The notes under the pieces: model-generated
Told to the model about the DNA's origin: nothing
The model's database searches: none
What the model saw: the letters and a program-made list of their open reading frames with translations, nothing else
DNA from: Mycolicibacterium aichiense
Lineage (GTDB): Bacteria > Actinomycetota > Actinomycetes > Mycobacteriales > Mycobacteriaceae
NCBI RefSeq assembly: GCF_010726245.1
Contig: NZ_AP022561.1
Coordinates: 620,001-684,000, forward strand
DNA: 64,000 bases
Direction: 5' to 3'
Position numbers and translations under genes: made by a program
Part shown: positions 53,269 through 61,298 of the stretch, piece after piece
How positions within the stretch are numbered: the stretch's first letter is position 1
How the letters are laid out: the number at the start of each line of letters is the position of its first letter

Positions 53269-53290
53269 AACGAAGCAGACGGGAATCGGG

Positions 53291-54757
53291 ATGACGATTG
53301 CGGCGGACAGGAACAGCGATCTCTTCATCAACGGGGAGCTGGTGCCGGGCGGTAATGGCCGATACCCGACGATCAACCCGGCCACCGAAGAGGTCCTGGG
53401 TACCGCGGCGGACGGCAATGCCGAGGACATGAGCCGGGCCATCGACGCCGCGCGCCGTGCCTTCGACACCACCGACTGGTCCACCAATACCGAACTCCGG
53501 GTACGCGGCATTCGCCAGCTGCGCGACGCGATGAAGGAGCACGTCGAGGAACTGCGCGAGATGACGATGGCGGAGGTGGGTGCTCCACGCATGCTGACCG
53601 CGGCCGCCCAACTGGAAGGACCCGTCGAGGACCTCTCGTTTTCCGCCGACACCGCCGAGAACTATTCGTGGCGCCAGGATCTCGGCGTCGCGGCGCCGAT
53701 GGGGATCAAGACTCAGCGGACCATCGTCCGCGAGGCGGTCGGCGTGGTCGGTGCCATCACGCCGTGGAACTTCCCGCACCAGATCAACCTTGCCAAGCTC
53801 GGCCCGGCCCTGGCGGCGGGCAACACCATCGTGCTCAAGCCCGCCCCCGACACTCCCTGGTGTGCCGCGGTTCTCGGTGAGCTGATCGCCGAGCACACCG
53901 ACATCCCGCCGGGTGTGGTCAACATCGTCACCTCGAACGACCATTCGGTGGGCGCGATGCTGTCCAGCGATCCGCGCATCGACATGGTCTCGTTCACCGG
54001 CTCGACGAATACCGGGCGCGCGGTGATGGCCGCCGGCGCCGTGACCATCAAGAAGGTCTTTCTGGAACTCGGCGGCAAGTCCGCATTCCTGGTGCTCGAC
54101 GATGCCGACCTGGCCGGTGCCTGCTCGATGGCGGCGTTCACCGCGTCGATGCACGCCGGGCAGGGATGCGCGATCACCACTCGCCTCGTGGTGCCGCGCG
54201 CCCGCTACGACGAAGCGGTCGAGGCGGCCGCGGCGACGATGGGCGGCATCAAGGCGGGCGACCCGACCAACCCCGGAACCATCTGCGGGCCGGTCATCTC
54301 CGAGCGTCAGCGCGACCGGGTGCAGTCCTACCTCGACCTCGCGATCACCGAAGGCGGCCGGTTCGCGTGCGGCGGCGGGCGGCCGGCCGACCGCGACACC
54401 GGCTACTTCATCTCACCGACCGTCATTGCGGGCCTGGATAATTCCGCGCGGGTGGCGCGTGAAGAGATCTTCGGCCCGGTGCTGACGGTGATCGCCCACG
54501 ACGGGGACGACGATGCGATCAACATCGCCAACGATTCGCCGTACGGCCTCTCGGGCAGCGTGTTCAGCAGCGATCCCGAGCGTGCGCAGGGTGTCGCGGA
54601 TCGGCTGCGGGTCGGCACCGTCAACGTCAACGGCGGCGTGTGGTACTCCGCGGACGTGCCCTTCGGCGGCTACAAGCAGTCCGGCGTCGGCAGGGAGATG
54701 GGTCTGGCCGGCTTCGAGGAATACCTCGAGCTGAAAGTCATTGCCACAGCGGTCTGA
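53291..54757 (+). CDS. aldA: Aldehyde dehydrogenase AldA (Rv0768-like)
   Basis: This 488-residue NAD(P)-dependent aldehyde dehydrogenase has the catalytic Cys293 in HAGQGCAITTR, the general base Glu259 in FLELGGKSA, the GSTNTGRA cofactor loop and FGGYKQSGVGREMG near the C-terminus. I chose the ATG giving MTIAADRNSDLF. The same frame stays open for almost 1 kb upstream, but that is read-through opposite the TetR and cyp123 genes. It begins the rightward operon aldA, SDR, beta-hydroxyacid dehydrogenase, carboxymuconolactone decarboxylase-like, in the same order as Rv0768-Rv0771. Confidence 0.95.
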   Translation: MTIAADRNSDLFINGELVPGGNGRYPTINPATEEVLGTAADGNAEDMSRAIDAARRAFDTTDWSTNTELRVRGIRQLRDAMKEHVEELREMTMAEVGAPRMLTAAAQLEGPVEDLSFSADTAENYSWRQDLGVAAPMGIKTQRTIVREAVGVVGAITPWNFPHQINLAKLGPALAAGNTIVLKPAPDTPWCAAVLGELIAEHTDIPPGVVNIVTSNDHSVGAMLSSDPRIDMVSFTGSTNTGRAVMAAGAVTIKKVFLELGGKSAFLVLDDADLAGACSMAAFTASMHAGQGCAITTRLVVPRARYDEAVEAAAATMGGIKAGDPTNPGTICGPVISERQRDRVQSYLDLAITEGGRFACGGGRPADRDTGYFISPTVIAGLDNSARVAREEIFGPVLTVIAHDGDDDAINIANDSPYGLSGSVFSSDPERAQGVADRLRVGTVNVNGGVWYSADVPFGGYKQSGVGREMGLAGFEEYLELKVIATAV

Positions 54758-54785
54758 CCGCACCACAGACTAGAGAGGAATTCAT

Positions 54786-55538
54786 ATGGGACAGTTCGAC
54801 AACAAGGTGGCCATCGTCACCGGCGCAGGCGGCGGCATCGGTCAGGCGTATGCCGAGGCGCTCGCCCGAGAAGGTGCCGCTGTGGTGGTCGCCGACATCA
54901 ACACCGATGGCGCACAGAAGGTCGCCGACGGTATCAAAGGTGAGGGCGGCACCGCGCTGGCGCTGCCGGTGGACGTCAGTGATCCGGTGTCGGCCAAGGC
55001 GATGGCCGATCAGACGCTTGCCGAGTTCGGCGGCATCGACTATCTGGTCAACAACGCCGCGATCTTCGGCGGGATGAAGCTGGACTTCCTGATCACCGTC
55101 GACTGGGACTACTACAAGAAATTCATGAGTGTGAACCTCGACGGTGCGCTGGTGTGCACCAGGGCGGTGTACAAGAAGATGGCCAAGCGCGGCGGCGGAG
55201 CGATCATCAACCAATCGTCCACCGCGGCATGGCTGTACTCGAACTTCTACGGACTGGCCAAGGCCGGGGTCAACAGCCTCACCCAGCAGCTGGCCACCGA
55301 ACTCGGCGGCCAGAACATCCGGATCAACGCGATCGCGCCAGGCCCGATCAACACCGAGGCCAACCGCACCACCACCCCGCAGGAAATGGTCGCCGACATC
55401 GTCAAGGGAATTCCGTTGTCGCGCATGGGTGAAGTCGACGACCTGGTGGGGATGTGCCTGTTCCTGCTGTCCGATCAGGCCAAGTGGATCACCGGTCAGA
55501 TCTTCAACGTCGACGGCGGACAGATCTTCCGGTCATGA
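54786..55538 (+). CDS. Short-chain dehydrogenase/reductase (Rv0769-like)
   Basis: This 250-residue FabG-type SDR has VTGAGGGIGQAYA (about residues 12-24), NNAAIFGGMK near 90 and the catalytic Ser/YGLAKAG (about 156-162), and ends in FNVDGGQIFRS. GAGAGGAA precedes the ATG. Its stop overlaps the next start by ATGA. Together with aldA it would interconvert alcohol, aldehyde and acid groups of an unknown carbonyl substrate. Confidence 0.92.
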   Translation: MGQFDNKVAIVTGAGGGIGQAYAEALAREGAAVVVADINTDGAQKVADGIKGEGGTALALPVDVSDPVSAKAMADQTLAEFGGIDYLVNNAAIFGGMKLDFLITVDWDYYKKFMSVNLDGALVCTRAVYKKMAKRGGGAIINQSSTAAWLYSNFYGLAKAGVNSLTQQLATELGGQNIRINAIAPGPINTEANRTTTPQEMVADIVKGIPLSRMGEVDDLVGMCLFLLSDQAKWITGQIFNVDGGQIFRS

Positions 55539-56392
55539 GTGCACCGGCTGACATCAAGGTCGGCTACATCGGCCTGGGCAACCAGGGTGCACCGATGGCC
55601 AAGCGGCTCGTCGAATGGCCCGGCGGGCTGATCGTCTTCGACGTCCGGACCGACGCCATGACACCCCTCGCCGAACTCGGTGCCACGCTGGCTGACAGCG
55701 TCGCCGACGTCGCGGTGGCCGACGTCATCGAAGTGACCGTGCTCAACGACGAGCAGGTGCGTGATGTCGTAGCCGAGCTCGCCGAACACGCGAAGCCGGG
55801 TACCGTGATCGCGATCCATTCCACGATCGATCCGAACACGGCGCCCGAGCTGGCCGAGCAGCTGCGCCCCAAGGGAATTCACGTTGTCGACGCGCCGGTC
55901 AGCGGGGGAGCCGGTGCGGCGGACAAAGGCGAGCTGGCCGTGATGGTCGGTGCCGACGACGAGGCGTACGAACTGGTCAAGCCCGTGTTCAAGCAGTGGG
56001 CCTCCTTGGTGGTCCGGGCCGGCGAGCCGGGTGCGGGTACCCGGATGAAGGTCGCGCGGAACATGTTGACGTACATCGGCTTCACCGCCGCGACCGAGGC
56101 GTCGCGGCTTGCCGAGGCGGCGGGAATCGACCTGCAGAAGCTGGGGCGGGTGGTGCGGCACAGCGACGCGCAGACTGGCGGACCGGGCGCGATCATGGTC
56201 CGCGACGACACCAAACCGCTTGCGCCCGATCACTTCATCTACAACATGTTCATGCACACTCGTGGGCTGGCCGAGAAGGATTTGAAGTTGGCGCTCGGCC
56301 TCGGCGAGGCAATGGGTGTGGAACTGCCTCTGGCTGAGATCGCATTACGGGACCTGGCCGCCGGGCTGGGCGTCCCATACACGAAGGAGTGA
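55535..56392 (+). CDS. NAD-binding beta-hydroxyacid dehydrogenase (Rv0770-like)
   Basis: This 285-residue protein has the Rossmann motif VGYIGLGNQGAPMAKRL, the substrate motif VVDAPVSGGAGAADKGEL near residue 117, and the catalytic Lys helix RMKVARNMLTYIGFTAATEA. It is of the 3-hydroxyisobutyrate dehydrogenase type. It overlaps the SDR by ATGA and is followed by the next gene with a GTGACG overlap, so the four genes are one coupled operon. Note that a second, divergent paralogue lies near 13.0-13.9 kb. Confidence 0.9.
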   Translation: MSAPADIKVGYIGLGNQGAPMAKRLVEWPGGLIVFDVRTDAMTPLAELGATLADSVADVAVADVIEVTVLNDEQVRDVVAELAEHAKPGTVIAIHSTIDPNTAPELAEQLRPKGIHVVDAPVSGGAGAADKGELAVMVGADDEAYELVKPVFKQWASLVVRAGEPGAGTRMKVARNMLTYIGFTAATEASRLAEAAGIDLQKLGRVVRHSDAQTGGPGAIMVRDDTKPLAPDHFIYNMFMHTRGLAEKDLKLALGLGEAMGVELPLAEIALRDLAAGLGVPYTKE

Positions 56393-56394
56393 CG

Positions 56395-56832
56395 ATGGAC
56401 GAACTGCGCCGCAAGGGCCTGGACAAGATGAACGAGGTCTACGGCTGGGAGATGCCGGACTCGCCGGGCGACTACTTCGCGCTCACCGCCGACCACCTCT
56501 TCGGCACCATCTGGTCGCGGCCGGGACTGTCCATGCGCGACAAGCGGATCATGACGCTGACCGTCGTCACCGCGCTCGGGATTTCCGATCTGGCCGAGAT
56601 CCAGGCCAACGCCGCCCTGCACAACGAGGAGCTCACCCCCGAGGAGCTCAAGGAGATGGCGATCTTCCTGACCCACTACCTGGGGTTCCCGCTGGGCTCG
56701 AAGCTGGACGGAGTCGTCACGAAAGTCGTGTCCAAGCGCAAGAAGGCCGCCGAGGCCGGTCAAGGCGAGGATAAGAAGGCCAACGTCAACGACGCCCTCA
56801 AGATGCACAGCGGCACGAAGCTCGACGACTAG
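56395..56832 (+). CDS. Carboxymuconolactone decarboxylase-like protein (Rv0771-like)
   Basis: This 145-residue protein of the CMD/AhpD-like all-helical fold contains RIMTLTVVTALGISDLAEIQANAALHNEELTPEELKEMAIFLTHYLGFP. It has no CxxC pair, so it is not a peroxidase of the AhpD type. The start ATG follows AAGGAG by 5 bases. The C-terminal Lys-rich tail KKAAEAGQGEDKKANVND is unusual. In other organisms CMD acts on protocatechuate-derived lactones, but this gene lacks the neighbouring ring-cleavage genes, so the function is open. Its 3' end overlaps the convergent flavoprotein by 4 bases. Confidence 0.88.
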   Translation: MDELRRKGLDKMNEVYGWEMPDSPGDYFALTADHLFGTIWSRPGLSMRDKRIMTLTVVTALGISDLAEIQANAALHNEELTPEELKEMAIFLTHYLGFPLGSKLDGVVTKVVSKRKKAAEAGQGEDKKANVNDALKMHSGTKLDD

Positions 56833-57695
56833 CGGAGCGTGGCGATGACCCGCTGGGTGGCGAAGACCACCCGACGTCCGGTCCGAAGGCTGTCGTCGGA
56901 TTGCTCGACGTCCCAATCCAGCTCTGCGGTACCGGACACTTGCAGAGTGGTTCCTCCGTCGACGAACAACAGCGCAGCGCTCGGGTCCACGGCCAGATTG
57001 CCGAAGCTGTTGAACATGTCGTTGCCGGGGTAATCCGGCCACCACAGACTGCCGGCCTCCGGGTGGACGAATCCGGCGGGTCCACCGCGGTGCGAGGCGT
57101 CGTTGCCCGACGTGGGATGTGTTGTGCCGAGGAAGAACGTCGCGGAGCGCCGGATCAGTCCGCGATCCTCGGGCCGTAACGCGGCGCCCGTGAAGACCCG
57201 TCTGCGATCGGTCTGGCGGGGGTCTGCCATGGGCTGGGCGGCTGGGTGGATGTACTTGGGGCAGTTGCCATAGGCCTGGTCCACGTCGATGGCGAAGCCG
57301 AGAGAATCCCGTTGCGTCAGTTGTCCGTTGATGCGATATCGGCGGCGGGCCGCAAAATCGATGACCAGCAATCCCGCAGGCTGATCGGTCGGTGCAGCAG
57401 CCAGTGGATCCACATCGGGAAGCTCGACGTCGATGTGAAGTCGCGTCGGTGTTACGGCTGCGAGGAACCCGGGTTCGCCCGACAACGGCGAAATCCACAG
57501 CTGCCCGTCGGGGTCGCGCGCGGTGAGGACGGCCAGCCGTGCCGAAGCCAGGAAGGTGGCGGTTCCGGCGCCGAGCCGGCCGCGACTCGCCATGGGTGCG
57601 AGTCGCGCCGCCCGCGCACGGACGCCCGCTCGGCTTTGGACGGCCAGCTCGCCGCTGTGGAATCCCACAGCGGCGAGCCGCTCTTCATGCGTCAT
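56829..57695 (-). CDS. Pyridoxamine 5'-phosphate oxidase-family flavin-binding protein
   Basis: This 288-residue protein has two split-barrel PNPOx-like halves. The first is AVLTARDPDGQLWISPLSGEPGFLAAVTPTRLHIDVE near residues 54-90 and the second NDMFNSFGNLAVDPSAALLFVD near 225-246. Such proteins bind FMN, F420 or heme in actinobacteria. The length suggests a fused two-domain member. It takes the place where purD follows Rv0771 in M. tuberculosis, so the block of shared order ends here. Confidence 0.78.
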   Translation of the reverse strand: MTHEERLAAVGFHSGELAVQSRAGVRARAARLAPMASRGRLGAGTATFLASARLAVLTARDPDGQLWISPLSGEPGFLAAVTPTRLHIDVELPDVDPLAAAPTDQPAGLLVIDFAARRRYRINGQLTQRDSLGFAIDVDQAYGNCPKYIHPAAQPMADPRQTDRRRVFTGAALRPEDRGLIRRSATFFLGTTHPTSGNDASHRGGPAGFVHPEAGSLWWPDYPGNDMFNSFGNLAVDPSAALLFVDGGTTLQVSGTAELDWDVEQSDDSLRTGRRVVFATQRVIATLR

Positions 57696-57713
57696 AGGTA
57701 CGCCTCATGCCCG

Positions 57714-58283
57714 TCAGAGGGGGTGACGCCCGGCGAAGGCGACGACCCGCTGGGTCGGCGTGGCCGCGCCATTCGTGTGTACCTCGGGGCCGAAGAGATC
57801 CTGGGGTCGCAAAGCCGGCACGAGCGTCGACCCCACCTGCTCGGCGAGGGCCGCCTCGGCCTCGTCGAATTCGACGGCCCGGTTGATTGCGACGGCCAGA
57901 TCCCAGCTGTGGATGAGCGTCGAGTAGGTGACGATTCCGATCGCCTGTGCGGCAGGCATCTCACCGAGCACCGATGTGACCGGACGCTGCCAGTCGGTGA
58001 TCGTCGCCCAGGCCCGCTGTGATCGCTCGATGGAACGGCGCGCCACGGCCAGGGGATCGGAGCCGAGGATGTCGGCGCCGCTGAACAACTCCTCTTCGGT
58101 GGGGCCCTCGCCGCCGTCCACGGCAGCGGCGAAGGCATCGATCGAGGCGATGGTATGGCTCAGCAGGGAGCGAACATCCCAGCCGGTACACGGGGTGGGC
58201 AGGCCCAGATCAGTGGTGTCGAGGGTGGTGACCAGGTCAACCAGGCGGCGATCGGCGCGACGCAGCACGTCCAGCGGATCCAT
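57714..58283 (-). CDS. TIGR03086/DinB-type mycothiol-dependent metal-binding protein
   Basis: This 189-residue helical-bundle protein has the N-terminal maleylpyruvate isomerase-type motif TPCTGWDVRSLLSHTIASIDAF (about residues 30-51), with a first metal His, and the second His in STLIHSWDLAVAI (about 121-133). Members use mycothiol as cofactor in actinobacteria, for isomerases or detoxifying transferases. The substrate is unknown. It is divergent from the CGNR protein, with CTAACG half-sites in the gap. Confidence 0.82.
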   Translation of the reverse strand: MDPLDVLRRADRRLVDLVTTLDTTDLGLPTPCTGWDVRSLLSHTIASIDAFAAAVDGGEGPTEEELFSGADILGSDPLAVARRSIERSQRAWATITDWQRPVTSVLGEMPAAQAIGIVTYSTLIHSWDLAVAINRAVEFDEAEAALAEQVGSTLVPALRPQDLFGPEVHTNGAATPTQRVVAFAGRHPL

Positions 58284-58299
58284 CGGCAGTTCCTCATTT

Positions 58300-58354
58300 C
58301 TAACGGTTATGTATTGATATTGACGTTAGTATTTCTACGTCGTCCACCCTAACG
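58300..58354. promoter_or_regulatory. Three CTAACG half-sites in a divergent promoter region
   Basis: CTAACG at 58300-58305 and its complement CGTTAG at 58324-58329 form a 6-base inverted repeat with an 18-base spacer; a third CTAACG lies at 58349-58354. The 100-base gap is notably AT-rich for this genome. Confidence 0.45.
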
Positions 58355-58382
58355 CTGTCAACACGCTGCTAGCATTAGCCGG

Positions 58383-58976
58383 ATGGAGTCAGGGTCTCTG
58401 CTGCACAGGGCGCAGGCGGCGGGGTTCGTCGTGGCCGGAGAGCCGCTGGCTGTTGACCTGGCGGACACTCTCATCACCATCCGCGAACCGGCTGTCGACC
58501 TTCTCGCGGACGAGAAGGCCAATCGGCTGTGGTGGAGCCTGCAGCAGGACCGGCTGGCCGGCGGTCCGCTCCCACCGCTCGAGCCCACCGTCGAACTGCG
58601 CCAGGCGATTCGGCACATCCTGGATGCACGACTGGCGGGGGTGATGCCCGACGAAGCTGCGATCGGGCGTGTCAATGACGCCGCCGCCTGCGCGCCCTCG
58701 ACCCGGTCGCTTGTGCAGACCTCGGCCGGATGGGCCGCCATCACCACACGCCACGCCCCTGCCGACCGGCCCTACCGGCTGTCGCTCGCCGCAGTCGCCG
58801 AAAGCCTCATCGATGTGCTCACCGGGCCCGCCCAGGACCGACTGCGGAGATGTCAAAACCCGGCGTGCAGCATGCTTTTCGTCGCCTCCGATGCCCGTCG
58901 CAAGTTCTGCACCCAGAACATCTGTGCAAACCGAACACGGGTGGCTCGGCACTATCAGCGCCATCGCCCGGACTAG
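58383..58976 (+). CDS. ABATE-domain / CGNR zinc-finger-like regulator (CANR variant)
   Basis: This 197-residue protein has an N-terminal ABATE region (LAVDLADTLITIRE...) and a C-terminal zinc finger CQNPACSMLFVASDARRKFC with NICANRTRVARHYQRHR (about residues 157-195). The family normally ends in CGNR; here the Gly is Ala, giving CANR, with all zinc Cys kept. Such proteins are putative transcription regulators. It is divergent from the mycothiol-type gene, and the CTAACG sites between them are its best targets. Confidence 0.85.
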   Translation: MESGSLLHRAQAAGFVVAGEPLAVDLADTLITIREPAVDLLADEKANRLWWSLQQDRLAGGPLPPLEPTVELRQAIRHILDARLAGVMPDEAAIGRVNDAAACAPSTRSLVQTSAGWAAITTRHAPADRPYRLSLAAVAESLIDVLTGPAQDRLRRCQNPACSMLFVASDARRKFCTQNICANRTRVARHYQRHRPD

Positions 58977-59017
58977 CCGCGCGTTCGGATTTTTTGTCAG
59001 TGTGGGGACGTAGTGTT

Positions 59018-59033
59018 TCGAACATGGGTTCGA
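59018..59033. promoter_or_regulatory. LexA SOS box overlapping the 13E12 protein start
   Basis: TCGAAC-ATGG-GTTCGA fits the mycobacterial LexA consensus TCGAAC-N4-GTTCGA exactly. It covers the ATG of the HNH protein, so LexA would act as a block over the translation start. SOS control of 13E12 genes is known in M. tuberculosis. Confidence 0.85.
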
Positions 59034-60391
59034 TAGACGTGGTATTGGGGGTTCTCGACGATGCTGTCGAGGCCTTGGCCGCGGTCGATCTCGAGATGCT
59101 CGACGCGCCGGAACGGTTCGCAGTGTTGGAGAGGTTGGAGACCGTACGGCGGCGTCAGGTCGCGGTGTCCCATACGCTCGTCGCGCGGCTGGAGCGGTTC
59201 GAGGGCTGCCCGCCAGTGCCGATCACGCTGGCGGATGTGCTGCGCATCAGCTCGCGTGAGGCGAGGCGGCGGATCCGGGACGCCGAGCAGATGGCGCCGC
59301 GGCGAGCGTTGACGGGTGAGCCGTTGCCGCCGGTGCTGCCTGAGACGTCGAAGGCCTGGCATGCCGGTGAGTTGGATGGTGAGCATCTGCGGGTGATCCA
59401 GAAGTTCTTCCGCGATCTGCCCGGGCATGTGCCGCCGATCGAGCGCGAGAAGGCCGAACGCACCTTGGCGCAGAAGGCCACGGCGTTGCGGCCGGACCAG
59501 TTGGACAAGGTCGCCCATCGGCTCGCGTTGCATCTCAATCCCGACGGCACGTTCTCTGATGAGGACCGGGCTCGCAAGCGCGGATTCGTGTGGTGCGGTG
59601 GGCAGGGTGTCGATGGAATGAGTGTGGGGCGGCTGGTCGCCGATCCGGAGCTACGGTCGCTCGTCGATGCCTGGATGGCGAAGTTCGCTGCCCCCGGGAT
59701 GTGCAACCCGGCCGAGGACAGTCCTACGACGACTCCCAGCGAGCAGGTCGCTGAACGGGATGCCCGCAGTTATGCCCAGCGTCAGCATGATGCGCTCAAG
59801 GCCCTGGTGCGCGGACAGCTCGGTGATCCGAAATTCGGTCAGCACAACGGCTTACCCGTCACGGTGATTGCAACGGCCACGGTGCAGGACCTTCAAGCGC
59901 AGGCCGGGCACGCAGTCACCGCGAGTGGAACACTGCTGCCGATCCCCGACCTGATCCGGATGGCCAGCCATGCCTACCACTACCTGGCCCTGTTCGACGG
60001 CGTCGACGGACGCGGGTTGTGGCTGGGCCGCACCAAACGCATCGCCACGGCAGACCAGCGAATCATGTTGCATGCCAAGTGTCGTGGCTGCACCCGACCA
60101 GGCTGCGACGCCCCCGGCTACCACAGCGGCGTGCACCACGCCGCCCAAGACTGGAAGAGCGGTGGCACCACCGACGTCGACGACCTCACTCTGGCCTGCC
60201 CACCGGATAACCAACTCGTCGAAACCGGCGGCTGGACCACCCGGCAACTCCCCGATGGCAGCACCGAATGGATCCCACCCCCGGGGCTGCCCATGCTGCG
60301 CGGCGGGGTCAACGACTACCACCACCCCGAGCGGTTACTCGAGGGCGACAGCGGCCCGCCGTCCAACGATGCGGGCAACGACGCCGCCTGA
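59024..60391 (+). CDS. 13E12-repeat family protein (DUF222 plus HNH nuclease domain)
   Basis: This 455-residue protein has an N-terminal DUF222 region (about residues 30-320, with LRISSREARRRIRDAEQMAPR and a helical core) and a C-terminal HNH domain. The HNH motif begins CRGCTRPGCDAPGYHSGVHHA (about 352-372) and ends with LACPPDNQLVE. The DUF222-HNH pair is the hallmark of REP13E12-type genes, which recur in mycobacterial genomes and are induced by DNA damage. It could be a mobile or self-propagating element, but no flanking repeats or integrase are visible here. The SOS box covers its start codon. Confidence 0.93.
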   Translation: MGSIDVVLGVLDDAVEALAAVDLEMLDAPERFAVLERLETVRRRQVAVSHTLVARLERFEGCPPVPITLADVLRISSREARRRIRDAEQMAPRRALTGEPLPPVLPETSKAWHAGELDGEHLRVIQKFFRDLPGHVPPIEREKAERTLAQKATALRPDQLDKVAHRLALHLNPDGTFSDEDRARKRGFVWCGGQGVDGMSVGRLVADPELRSLVDAWMAKFAAPGMCNPAEDSPTTTPSEQVAERDARSYAQRQHDALKALVRGQLGDPKFGQHNGLPVTVIATATVQDLQAQAGHAVTASGTLLPIPDLIRMASHAYHYLALFDGVDGRGLWLGRTKRIATADQRIMLHAKCRGCTRPGCDAPGYHSGVHHAAQDWKSGGTTDVDDLTLACPPDNQLVETGGWTTRQLPDGSTEWIPPPGLPMLRGGVNDYHHPERLLEGDSGPPSNDAGNDAA

Positions 60392-60400
60392 CGCGGCGTC
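60380..60400. terminator. Hairpin between convergent 13E12 and methyltransferase genes
   Basis: GACGCCGC and GCGGCGTC form a perfect 8-base stem around a 5-base loop that contains the 13E12 stop codon. It lies between two convergent genes and can serve both strands. No T-run follows. Confidence 0.55.
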
Positions 60401-60421
60401 GCAGAGAATCTGTGGCGTGAA

Positions 60422-61249
60422 TCAGGCGCGCCGTTTGGTGGCCACGACGAAATATCCTCGGGCGGTTTCGCTTTCGTTCGGCGTTACTGGTGCGTACCAG
60501 CGGCCCCACTGGTTTCCTGGCTCGGCGATATCGGTGACCGTCGCCGACCACCCGTACGGCCGCACCAACTCCGCAGGATCATCGGTTCCGAACAACCATG
60601 GAGCGCCGTTGTCCGCCATGGATTTCAGCAGCCCGGCCATGAACGGAGCCGCCAGCAGCGACTTGCCGACGACGTCGTAACAGAGCACCGACCCTGGTAC
60701 CGACAGGGCATCGATGCGTTCGACGAGCCGGTGCACCGCGTCTTCGTCGAGGTACTGGAGAAGGCCCTCGATCAGCCATGCCGTCGGCGTGGTGGCGTCG
60801 AAACCCGCGCTGCGCAGTGCCTTCGGCCAGTTGTCGGCGAGGTCCATTCCGATCGGTGCGCGAGCGCACTGCGGGACGTCGTCAGCGAGGACGGCATTCT
60901 TCGCCGCGATGACGGGCGGCTGGTCCAGTTCGAAAACGCTGGTGCCCGCCGGCCACGTCAGGCGGTACGCCCTAGCGTCCATGCCCGCGGCGACCAGGAC
61001 GACCTGCCGGCACGATGAGGCGGCATCGAGTAGTGCATCGTCCCAGAACCGGGTGCGCACCACGATCTGCAGAGTGGTGCGCTCACCTGAGGTGGCCAGG
61101 GCCGCGTCGAGCATTCGGTGGCCGGCCTCTGCGGCGAGCTTGTCGGCGAACGGATCGGTGAATAGCCGATCATCACGCACCGATTCGCGGGCACGGATCG
61201 CGGCCACCAGCAGTCCGGTGTCGGCGACCGAATCTGGTCTGGTTTCCAT
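60422..61249 (-). CDS. SAM-dependent methyltransferase of the TIGR00027 family
   Basis: This 275-residue protein starts METRPDSVADTGLLVAAIRA and has the SAM-binding motif VVLVAAGMDARAYRLTWPAGT (about residues 83-103), LIEGLLQYL near 158, and the end GYFVVATKRRA. Many paralogues occur in mycobacteria, and the family (leucine carboxyl methyltransferase-like) methylates unknown small molecules or polyketide-type acids. No operon partner is apparent. Confidence 0.88.
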   Translation of the reverse strand: METRPDSVADTGLLVAAIRARESVRDDRLFTDPFADKLAAEAGHRMLDAALATSGERTTLQIVVRTRFWDDALLDAASSCRQVVLVAAGMDARAYRLTWPAGTSVFELDQPPVIAAKNAVLADDVPQCARAPIGMDLADNWPKALRSAGFDATTPTAWLIEGLLQYLDEDAVHRLVERIDALSVPGSVLCYDVVGKSLLAAPFMAGLLKSMADNGAPWLFGTDDPAELVRPYGWSATVTDIAEPGNQWGRWYAPVTPNESETARGYFVVATKRRA

Positions 61250-61298
61250 CCGTCGATGGTGTCAGCTGTGATGTCGGCGGGGCTTGTACTTTTGCGCC

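Noticed and set aside
52307..53290. In-frame upstream extension of aldA of 328 codons
   Set aside because: It lies opposite the TetR and cyp123 genes and crosses both operators. The aldehyde dehydrogenase fold starts at 53291.
59024..60391. 13E12-family gene as part of a mobile element with attachment sites
   Set aside because: No direct repeats, integrase or tRNA border could be seen around it. The family is known to be repeated in mycobacteria, but mobility is not shown here.
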